DNA of 64,000 nucleotides from Physcia stellaris (Eukaryota; Ascomycota; Lecanoromycetes; Caliciales; Physciaceae): the NCBI GenBank assembly GCA_018902385.1, contig JABSSW010000003.1, positions 930,001-994,000 of the forward strand. The letters run 5' to 3'. The notes beneath the pieces are model-generated. The model was not told the origin of the DNA. It worked only from the letters and a program-made list of their open reading frames with translations, and searched no databases. The position numbers and the translations under genes are program-made. Shown here piece by piece: positions 45,774 to 55,495 of the stretch. How positions within the stretch are numbered: the stretch's first letter is position 1; each line of letters begins with the position of its first letter.

Positions 45774-47321
45774 ATGACGGACCTCCAGGGACGCAAAGTC
45801 TTCAAAGTCTTCAATCAGGATTTCATAGTCGATGAGCGCTATAACGTGACGAAAGAACTTGGGCAAGGTGCATATGGCATTGTTTGGTCGGTTCAATATC
45901 CTATTTCAACGGTCTTTATGAACACCAGGGCGATTCTAGCCCTTCTGCGTTTTGCGATACAGAGAGTACGTCGAAACCCGAGACTGACATAGTCGGCGGC
46001 AGTGCAGCAACAAACAACCAGACAGGAGAAGGAGTGGCCATAAAGAAGGTGACCAATGTATTCAGTAAGAAGATCCTCGCGAAGCGGGCATTGCGGGAGA
46101 TCAAGTTGCTGCAGCACTTTCGTGGGCATCGTAACGTAAGCTGTGCACTTCCAACAACTCACCGGCCGTCTCAGATTCGCTGACCTTTTCTCTAGATAAC
46201 ATGCCTTTATGATATGGACATACCAAGGCCGGACAATTTCAACGAGACATACTTGTACGAAGGTGAGTGTCCCCAGGGGGCCGTTATAAGGCAAATGCTA
46301 ACATTAACCAGAACTTATGGAGTGTGATCTAGCAGCAATCATCCGATCTGGCCAGCCACTGACCGATGCCCACTTTCAATCCTTCATCTACCAAATCCTA
46401 TGTGGTCTGAAATATATTCACTCTGCGAACGTGTTGCATCGAGATCTCAAACCGGGTAATCTCCTGGTTAATGCAGACTGCGAGCTTAAGATTTGTGACT
46501 TTGGCCTTGCTCGTGGTTTCTCCCAAGACCCCGAAGAAAACGCGGGCTATATGACGGAGTATGTAGCTACAAGATGGTACCGCGCGCCAGAAATCATGTT
46601 AAGCTTTCAAAGTTATACTAAAGCTAGTGAGCAACAAGTCCCACAATCTGCCCAACCTCTACTAATACCCACAGTCGATGTCTGGTCAATCGGATGTATA
46701 CTTGCGGAATTGCTTGGTGGCAGGCCATTTTTCAAGGGCCGTGATTATGTTGATCAGCTGAATCAAATCCTGCACTATCTAGGCACTCCGAACGAAGAAA
46801 CCTTGTCGCGAATTGGCTCGCCTCGAGCACAAGAGTATGTTCGAAATCTACCATTCATGCCCAAAGTACCCTTCCAGCGTCTATTCTCGAACGCTAACCC
46901 CGACGCTTTGGATCTGTTGGATCGAATGCTGGCATTTGACCCATCCTCTCGTATATCTGTCGAAGAGGCGCTTGAGCATCGATATCTGCACATCTGGCAT
47001 GACGCATCCGACGAGCCTGCTTGTCCCACAACATTCGATTTCCACTTTGAAGTCGTCGAGGACGTGCCGGAGATGAGGAAGATGATTCTAGCTGAAGTCC
47101 AACGCTTTAGACAGCATGTCCGCGTGCAACAGCCGCAAGCACAGATGGGTGGTCCGATGGGTCAAGCCCAGGGCAATGTCCCTATCCCGGACAATACTAG
47201 CCAATGGTCACACGAGGATCCGAGACCGCAAGAGGCTGCGGTGCCTCAACATGTGCAGAACATGGGCCTGGAACAAGAATTACAAGGAGGCTTGGATGCT
47301 ATGCATGGGGTCACAGGATGA
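45774..47321 (+). CDS. SLT2: Cell wall integrity MAP kinase (SLT2/MPK1/Mps1 type)
   Basis: Terminal kinase of the protein kinase C-Bck1-Mkk cell wall integrity cascade. Exons 45774-45886, 46003-46135, 46196-46262, 46312-46627 and 46676-47321 give 424 aa. Gly loop LGQGAYGIV at 29-37, Lys52, HRDLKPGN at 148-155, DFG at 167-169 and the dual-phosphorylation TEY at 186-188, diagnostic of SLT2 rather than HOG1 (TGY). C-terminal Gln-rich tail. Intron 1 (116 nt) begins with weak GTCGGT but restores the conserved [15 protein letters not shown]. The last intron (46628-46675, 48 nt) keeps frame and has no stop, so a naive reading fuses 16 extra residues into the domain; its removal restores [14 protein letters not shown]. 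The ATG gives [17 protein letters not shown], the family start. Confidence 0.96.
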
Positions 47322-48471
47322 GATTCGGACTTGGAGAGAAAGAGGCTGGCATTGATGTGATCCTGCCGTGAGCGCCGTTCAATGAGCGCCTCACAATTTA
47401 TATATTCGGTGGTCTCCTATTTAGCTGGACAGGGAAATTCTTGCTCTAGAGGTGCGCGGCCTTTGGGGGTGATCCTACTCAAAGAGCCAAGATGGCTCTT
47501 TTAGGGTTAAACACTGTCGAGACTACCTGTCGAGGACGTTGATCTAAGGCACGCCCAGCTCAAGCCAGCTACGTGCACGCTTTATGTTCATATTTGTTTA
47601 CAATATCATTTTCGATAGAACTTCTTGAAGGATGTCTAGCATCACTCCAAATGAATGAAATGACGTCGGATTGCCCCGACTGGATCCATGCTACTCACGT
47701 AACTTTCCGACTACCTGAGCTACTTGTTCATTGAGCGAGGGGGCATGCTGCTTTCGTTCATTTCTACGGACCTTATTAATCTCTAGTCACGTAGGTAGCC
47801 TGCAGTCACTCTCATCCGAGCTCCGCCGTTTTCCGGTGATATGGCAACGGACAGCTACCTTGTACCACCAGAGTTTGTCGGTGTCTTGCTTCTTGCTATC
47901 TTTACGAGTGAATATGAGGTTGCGCATCTCGGCTACAGTTGGTAGTCTTGAGAATGAACAGCCTGTGTCGTGAGCATCCTTTCATCAGTGAATGAACTCT
48001 CTACATAACTAACAAGGCAAGATGAATATCGCTGTTGTACGGAGTATTTAGAGGGGACTCGGAAAAAGGGGAGTGATTAGGACTAGGGCTTATCGTATCG
48101 GGCTTGGCGCCTTCTACCCCTCCATCACTGCTCGATGACTACTGCTGCCTCACCTCTGCTACACTTCACCTGACTTCACTTCCACTACGCTCCATTCCAG
48201 ATGCTCCCCTCTTTTCGTTCTTCTTCAGACTTCCCCTCGCATATCTTTGTTCTCCTGGTTTACCTTTAAGGTACGGGGAGTGCTCTGACCCTCCCTCGCT
48301 GGTGCTCCACCTCATTCCGCTCACGCATAGCTCTGCATTGCCCAAAGGCCCAGTACTTAAAGCTCCAATTTGAACGACCCTTGAGCCACCATTTCTGATA
48401 GTAGTATCAAATCATCGATGACCACTGTCTGTGATTGAGAAAGCATTGCTTGCGGAGAATACACATCCGTT
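47322..48471. other. Intergenic, 5' flank of FHA gene
   Basis: About 1.15 kb. 48090-48370 is C/T-rich on the plus strand (a pyrimidine-rich leader or promoter), which creates spurious open frames. No gene supported. Confidence 0.4.
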
Positions 48472-51209
48472 ATGGCGACTCTTCGTGGTAAGCCTCTCTT
48501 GTGGTCCAGCCTTGTCTGGTAATCGTGAGGAAGCTGCTTTCGGTGGCAACAGCTTTTCTTGCTGCAAAACTAACAAGCATCAATACAGTCACTGTTACGC
48601 TTACGCCACTGTCAACTCCGGGAGACTTTGTCCGGCAAATCCAGCTTGACCCCACGAGGAGCGTTGTCTACATCGGGCGAGCCTCCAGGAATGAATCGAA
48701 AGGACTTCTTGCAGACAAAGACAATGCTTGGTTCGACAGTCCAATTATGTCGCGGCAACATGCCATGCTGAGCATGTCATCCCTACCCAAGGTTAGCAGC
48801 TTTCAACCCCAGATCAAGCCCCGTCGATGTACGCTTACATGCTGTTAACAGCGTATATTCCTTCAAGACTGTGGCTCTACCCATGGCACCTTTATTTCGG
48901 GTCAACGTCTCCAGCCTCAAGAAGCGCATGCTCTGAATGATTGGGATGTTGTTACATTCGGAAGTAAGGTTACAAGCGGTGTAGAGACTTACCCTCCCCG
49001 AGAATTCAGCGTCGGCTTTGAGTGGAAAACACCCGCGTTTGTTAGCTCGATTACGCCGCCCAAGCCTCTCATTAGTACTGGCTTTCAAGTCCCCGATGAA
49101 GACAATGATTCTTCTTCGGAAGTCTCAATAGCCGAGTCCCTACAAATTGTCGACTCGCATCCTCGAACATACTCAGTTCCTTCCTCGGAAGACGATGATT
49201 CGATGGACGAAGAAGACCTGATACAAGCCTTTGATTCTAAACCAGTGCCGGATCTTAGCAAAGAAATTTCCGATATCTCGAACCTCGAGACGCAGCAAAC
49301 GACAAGCCTCAACGAAAGTCCTTCTCCGGGTCGTGGTCTTGATGCTGCTAGCAAGAAGGAATCATTGAGTGTAAAAGAGCCCAAATCCGCAGGAGCGTCT
49401 CAAGCGAATCCGATCGATCTTGAGCACGCTCAATCCCTTCAACCTTGTATTGACATAGATAGTGATAGTGACGATGAAGGGCCTGAAGTCTTGACCGTCA
49501 GGACCAATCCGATCCCAGACAAGTCTTCGCTTTCTAAGCCTGACTATCGACGTGGGAATGATTGGGACATTCAAATACCGTCATCAATGTCGGTGCCGAA
49601 CTTCACTGATCATCTCGATGCCGAAGATTGGCAGTCAGATAACGATGGCGGCAGCCCAGATTTCTCTGGTACCGAGCATGCGGAGAGTTCTGTCAAATTT
49701 CCCTCTGCTCCCTCTGGTGATCTCAAAGAGCCCCTGGCGCGCCATGTAAGCTTCAAATTCGACACGCCTTCGATGGAATGCTCTCAGGTACAAACACATC
49801 AGACTTTAGATAAAGTCGACACGTCAAGGAACCCAAATGTTGACGATCAAATCAGCGACTCAGTTGTACGCTTCACTTGTCTTGATCGAGCCCCCAGCCC
49901 CTCAGATGCAGCTCTAGCCAAGAAGCCTTCTGTCAGCGAAGCTGATTATGATGAGAACCTGCCGAGGTCGGTTCATGAAGATAATGTCGCATTTGACCGA
50001 CTTGAAAGGCGTGCGGCGCAATTCGGTACAAACCATTACTCCCTCAATGATGTGACGGGCAGCGTCAGCAGCGGATTCCAACAAGCCGAGAGGGCTAAAC
50101 AGCTCCGTGAAAATCGAGAGCGATTGCCGGAAGAACGACGTCATGAAGAGCTACTTTTTGAAGAGGAGCTCCACAAGGAAGAGCTTCGCAAAAACGAGGC
50201 CAGTCGTGTCCAGGCCCATGATTGGAATACCGTGAAGCCAAATACCCACAACGGGTTCTCAGACAATCCTCCTACTACGGCAGACATTTTTGATAGATTC
50301 CATAACCAGTTTGCAGACTCCAAGTATCTTAGCGGGCCATTCTCTGTTCGTGAATGCGGCCTAGACAACTTTGACTCTACCTTTTACCCTCCTACATCAC
50401 GTCGACTCGATGCTAATGTGCCATCGATCTCTCGCTACCACGGGGATTATTCGAACGCCTTTAAATATGCCGGCTATCAGCCAGCATATAGTCGTGAGTA
50501 CGGACCCAACTTTGCGCACGGCGTTGATGTGCGTCCATCTTCTCGCGTCGGCCATCCTTCAGCTGTCCAAACTGGACTTCAAAAACGAAGTCGATTTGGA
50601 TCATCGAATATCTCCAACTCTACTTATCCTATGGAGGCCGCAGCAAAGCCTGTGTGGGCGCACAAGCATGCTGCATCTGAAATCGACGAAACCCAGCCAC
50701 CGCGCCTTCCTATCTCTGATTTGCTCACTCCGCATCCAGTATCCAGGGTCATCTCGGATAAGAATGTGGAGCCTGAGCTACTAAGCCCACCTATGAGTCC
50801 GCAAGGTCGATTACCTGTGTCAAAGGGCACCAAACGCAAGGCCGATGACTTTGATGCGGATAACTTGTCAAACGATTCTCAGCATCTCCAAAGCCAATGG
50901 CCGGGGCTCCCAGATGCCCAGCCTCGCGAGCCTACAGTACCAAGCGAGACTTCCATCACTCAGACCTCTCAGGACAGCTTCGTCCTTGAAGGCCAGGGCT
51001 CCTCCCAAGCGCAGCTCAAGGCTCTCGCAGCTCGCGAGACCGGTCCCCCTCGCAAGAAAGCTCGAAGCGAGTCCTCGATCACCCGTGACATCGCTAAAGT
51101 CGTCTCTGGGATCACACTTGGCGCTGTCGGCGTCTTTGCCTATTTGGTTGCCACCATCCCCGACAGCGTTCGCGAGGAGGCTATCCGTGAGGTTAGCAAA
51201 CTCACCTAA
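48472..51209 (+). CDS. FHA-domain protein with C-terminal membrane anchor
   Basis: Exons 48472-48487, 48589-48791 and 48852-51209 (introns 101 and 60 nt) give 858 aa. An FHA phosphothreonine-binding domain covers about residues 6-105: VYIGRASRN (the GR turn), PIMSRQHAML (S-x-x-H), then across the second junction RIFLQDCGSTHGTFI and GQRLQPQEAHALNDWDVVTFG. A long acidic Ser-rich region follows, with a helical Glu/Arg segment (RAKQLRENRERLPEERRHEELL), then a basic patch PRKKARSES and one hydrophobic helix, GITLGAVGVFAYLVATI, about 25 residues from the end, typical of a tail anchor that would enter the ER through GET3. STRIPAK FHA proteins (Far9/Far10, PRO45) share this architecture, but orthology is not shown. 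The first exon is only 16 nt. Confidence 0.85.
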
Positions 51210-52791
51210 CCTTGCGGTGTATGATTCAAGCCGACGCAGTGCATTCTTACTACGTTTCCTCTCCTTAAGTACGATTTCCTTGTGTTCAGTGCAATGGCGC
51301 ACAGGCGGCGACTCTTCCACGGATGCAATGATGTTCCTGGACGACATGGGGTGGATTTTCGGTATCTTATTAGGGGATCAGGTTACGACATCTCCTTTAC
51401 GGTAATCAAATTGCGGAACGAGATGTCATGAATGGAACGGGCGGCACAGGTGTGTCCTGGATGCATTACACGAAACTCCTAAGGCTTTACAGTACCATTG
51501 ATACAACCAGCATTTTTTCTTCACATGTAGCAGATGGAGCAGTATCACGTACAGCAGAAGAGGCTTTGGCTACATGATGCTAGACCGAAGACAAGATACC
51601 TTTTGAGATGTAGCTTAGCTGACGTTATGTATTTCTGGAACCGTACTTCTGATTTGACGATTGATTACTGTCTTTAATTTCTTGCATCCTCTCTTTTGCT
51701 CATTTCTTCGCTCAAATTTGGTCTACATATGGTTGATATCCTTGTCGACTGCTATGCCCTTGTCCTGTGCCCCCTTGTCCGAAATCATCGGTGTTACATC
51801 CTGAAAGCCATGACTTCCCCATCGACTATTCCCATATCCAACGATCTCTAGACCACGTTCGGTGTCCTCGCACCTCAATAATCAATAACCACTCCAACCT
51901 TCTCCACATCTCAAATCCCCGCTTTTCCCCTCTGTTCACGTCACTCCCCACCTCCTCCCTTGGGTCCTTGATATTGTTCCGCCAGGACGTGTGGGTAAGG
52001 ACGTTTAGGCAGGAGAGCTACTATATAATGTGAGGAGGCGGGGTTTTGATGGGTTCAGGGTTTAAAGAGGGCTTGGAGGGTTTGGGGGAAGAGACATGAT
52101 TGCTAGGGGAAGTGAAGGAGGAAGGTAGTGTATGCTTTGGGGCTGCTGGTAGTGGGATGGGGGATTAAGCGGTACGGAGAGGAAGAGGGAGAGCGAAAGG
52201 GGCGTGCAAAATCGGTTGAAGGAGGCTGAGAGATAGGGGAGGTCGGAGAGGGTTGACGCAAAGCAGGAGTAGAGAAGGATTTGCCTCCGCTTTCTCCTGA
52301 ACAGACTGGAAGACAACTAGAGGTAAGGTGAATGAAAAATGAGTAGAAGCGTGCCAAAACGGTGAGACAATGGAGAAGGTAGGAGGGTAAACACTCAATA
52401 ATAAAGACTGAGCAAAAGAACAAGTAAAGACTTGTCAATAACAGTATAAGCGAACAGTTTGACCGTCGACACTTCCTGCAAGGGTTTCCAATGGATTCTT
52501 CGTGTGCTCTATCTATGGCCTCGTTCCCTCATGCCACACTAAGAATAGAGTCAGGGAAATGCTCCCATCCGCCCCCCTCAGCCAGGTTTTCTGGCCCTCC
52601 TCTAGGTATGAAGCAGAAAAATGTTGCCAAAAAAAAGAACCGAGCAAAAGGTCCCACCTGTCGCCCAAAAAGCCATTCGTAGACGAGAGTGAAAGAAAAG
52701 GTATCAAATGCCATCTATGAGGCTTTTCCGCCAGAGCTCATGCCGGCATACTGCTAGGAATTGGGATCGTGTCCGCTGTTTCGAGACCAGC
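51210..52791. other. Convergent intergenic region, no gene
   Basis: About 1.6 kb between the FHA stop and the PKA regulatory subunit stop. Purine-rich on the plus strand at 52060-52430, which opens several overlapping Ser/Leu/Pro-rich minus frames without motifs; I reject those as genes. Confidence 0.4.
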
Positions 52792-53913
52792 CTATGCCTG
52801 TCTTGTCTCCTCCACTTTGCTATAGTCGTTCCTCCTCATGATACCTTCCACCGGCCCGAGCAATCTCTGGAACCCGTCTTTGCCAACCACCGCGACCTTG
52901 ACGTCTCCTTTAGCCACGACACTTGCGGCCCTGGGCTTGTCGTCCAACAAGGCCAACTCTCCAAAGTAGTCTCCCTTCTTGTATTGCTTCACGGGATGTG
53001 GCCCTGCGTCATGTTTGTATACCTCAGCCTCGCCGCTCTCGAGTAAGAAGAAATCTTCACCAGGGTCGCCCTCTCTGATTATTGTCTCTCCGTCCTTGAA
53101 CCTCCTTGGCTCAAGAGCGTCTGCGATCTTGCTTCGTTCGTATGGATTGAGCGTGCTGAGCAGAGGGACTTCTCCGAGGAAAGTCTCATACATCCGACGC
53201 CGTTGGAAGGCGCTGTCCATCAGAATACGGCGGAAGGTGACGCGATCCAGGCGCCAAAGTGTGCTCGCGTCCGTCGAGATGACGGTAGCGGCTCGGGGAG
53301 CGTTATACATGAGTGCCAGCTCTCCGAACGAGCCACCAGGGCCAATTGTAGTGACGAGCTTGCCCATTCCTTCTGGGCCAGGACCAATGGTGCCGCTCGG
53401 GTTGACATAGATGTCGAAATTACCCTTCTCCACAACATAGAAGTAGTCGCCCGCATCGCCCTGCGTAATGACTTTTATGCCCTTCGCCGGGATGTTGTTC
53501 TCAACCAGAGCGCCGAGAACGAGGTTCGATTGTTCTTCCTCTAGAGCGGAGAATAAGAAATTAGAAGAGACGGCCGTGCGGAGACGTGACAGTTGGTCTT
53601 CGGTCTTCTGGTGAAAAGGCGGCTTCCAATTGTCATTTTCTTCCGAGGTTGGGTTGAGGGACTCTGCTGAAACGGAGGTGCGTCGTGCGGTGTTGTACTC
53701 GTCAGGAAGACCGCCTGTGGGAAAGCCAGAGGAGGGTGCGGGAGGTGGTTGGGATGCGGAGGGACCACCGAAGGTATAGGATCCCCCGCTGAAGGGTCCG
53801 GTGGAGGGACCGACTGTGTCGGCTGCTTCGTCTTCTTCTCGGACGTTGCCAATGCCTCCACTGGCGCTTGATCCGAACGGGTTGCCGCCGCCAGGGAACG
53901 TGCTTTGAGCCAT
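52792..53913 (-). CDS. pkaR: cAMP-dependent protein kinase regulatory subunit
   Basis: Binds and inhibits the PKA catalytic subunit until cAMP binds. As read from the ATG at 53913 it is 373 aa in one exon. It has the Gly/Ser linker (FPGGGNPFGSS), the inhibitor site ARRTSVSAESLNP (RRxS substrate type, about residue 77), then two cNMP domains with phosphate-binding cassettes FGELALMYNAPRAATV and FGELALLDDKPRAASV. The C-terminus (RLLGPVEGIMRRNDYSKVEE) is complete. Fungal orthologues carry an N-terminal docking/dimerisation domain before the MAxSTFPG segment. I could not find it in the 1.5 kb upstream, although acceptor-like CTTTCCCAG occurs at about 53953-53961 (minus strand), suggesting an upstream exon I could not place. 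Confidence 0.9.
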   Translation of the reverse strand: MAQSTFPGGGNPFGSSASGGIGNVREEDEAADTVGPSTGPFSGGSYTFGGPSASQPPPAPSSGFPTGGLPDEYNTARRTSVSAESLNPTSEENDNWKPPFHQKTEDQLSRLRTAVSSNFLFSALEEEQSNLVLGALVENNIPAKGIKVITQGDAGDYFYVVEKGNFDIYVNPSGTIGPGPEGMGKLVTTIGPGGSFGELALMYNAPRAATVISTDASTLWRLDRVTFRRILMDSAFQRRRMYETFLGEVPLLSTLNPYERSKIADALEPRRFKDGETIIREGDPGEDFFLLESGEAEVYKHDAGPHPVKQYKKGDYFGELALLDDKPRAASVVAKGDVKVAVVGKDGFQRLLGPVEGIMRRNDYSKVEETRQA

Positions 53914-55495
53914 GCCGCAGCTCTCAGGTGTCACAAAAACGCTGTAATCGGGCCTGGGAAAGCTATGTGAAGGATCTGGGAAGATGTGAAGCCTGTGGAG
54001 CTTTATGCTTTGTCGTGAATCTTTGTTGCTGCAGCCCACAATGGTTGCTGAGGGTTTTTAGGTCGAGTAAAAAGGCGCGCAATCGGGGATTATTCACTCA
54101 GCTGTCCTGTGTGTAGCAAACGCGATATACTGGCAGCATGTGGGAGCAAGTCGTGCCTGCCGTTTCCTTTTGGAATGGGCGGGAAGGGGCTGTGCAAGTT
54201 CGTGGTGAAGGGTGAGCAGGTCTGTCGAGTGGATGGAAGGCAATAAGTAGTGTGTAAGTGTGACGCCCTTTGACGTCGTTTGACCGTTTTGCACGCGAGT
54301 TAAGGCAGGGGAAGGCGTCTTACTGGATGAGGGAGCGTTGGCTGTCTATCGAATGCGGGGCCGATGGTTTGATTGAGTCAAACGAGACAGACGGACGTTG
54401 ATGATTGCATGTTCACCAATTGGCCAATTCATCAGGAGAGTCTATTCTATTGCCTGGAAAGTTGCATCGTTGGGCAACAGTCCAGTGATGTAAGGTCCTC
54501 CCGACGCATTTCTCAACCGTTTGATCAGCATCGTCATTCAGATACTGCACTCAGGATGTCTCGCATGCGAGGGGTCGAATTGTGGGCAGGGAATCAATTG
54601 GATCGTGCACGGAGGGAATGTTCCAGAAGCCTTCTTCGGGCCTTCTGGAAGCTTTCAGTGCGTAGGCTACTTTGGGCACAGCGTCCTTCGTCACTTGGTC
54701 TGAGCTCAATAACGTTAATTAATGTTGCCTGCTGGCAGAGTCCAAGATCCACTCGGATCTGAAAGCCTTTCGTCATGATAGGACAACCAACCCTTAGAAT
54801 CCCCGGTATCACATGCTCGGAACAACACTGGGCCTGGCTTTCACGGTCAGAGTTGAGATAAAGCATGATATTGTGGCCAACCGTTGGTTGAGGTGAGGGG
54901 TTCTCAACACATTTGGCTATAGGTAAGGGGGGACCTCGTGGAATTGTGAAGCTTTTACCACCTGGGAAAGCTTGTTTTATCGTGTCTATCAGGCGGGTGC
55001 TTGTGTAGGCTAGCTTATCAAACTCAATTATTTCTGCCATCGAAAGATATGAAGCATAAAATTCGAAATTTAACCGAGTTGATGCATTTCCAACCTGATG
55101 GATATAAGAGCTTGTAAATCCGAGCCACGCTAAACGGCCCTGGCCTCCCTTTTGCTGATCGGCCAATCTCCAGGCAGGTCCTCGAGCTTCGTCTACATCA
55201 GGGCCTTCATTTCCGAGGACTGCTACACACCAGCAAGTACTCCATCGATCATTCCGAGTCCTAAAGCGCAATCATTGATTCTCGGAGCCTTCGAACAGTG
55301 CCGGCGTCCTCCCCTCGACGATCAAGCCCGGGTCACTCCTCACAGTCCACACCACGTTCCGCACGGAGGAGCAATATCACAAGCCAGATCTATCAATTCG
55401 CGCTGGGTTATCCGCAAACACCGCCAGAGGACAGCCCAGAGCTTGACCCACTCGATCCTGTGCTGCAGACAGGTCTCTCTTCTCCAGCAGGTAGC
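53914..55495. promoter_or_regulatory. Divergent region between pkaR and the CBM48 gene
   Basis: About 1.6 kb. Searched for the missing PKA-R docking exon on the minus strand and found no LQFC-type helix. An unsupported 225-codon minus frame at 54594-55271 occupies the middle; it has no recognisable motif. Both promoters must be here. Confidence 0.35.

Noticed and set aside
52062-52438. Overlapping Ser/Leu/Pro-rich minus frames
   Set aside because: Produced by purine-rich plus-strand DNA; no motif, no splice support.
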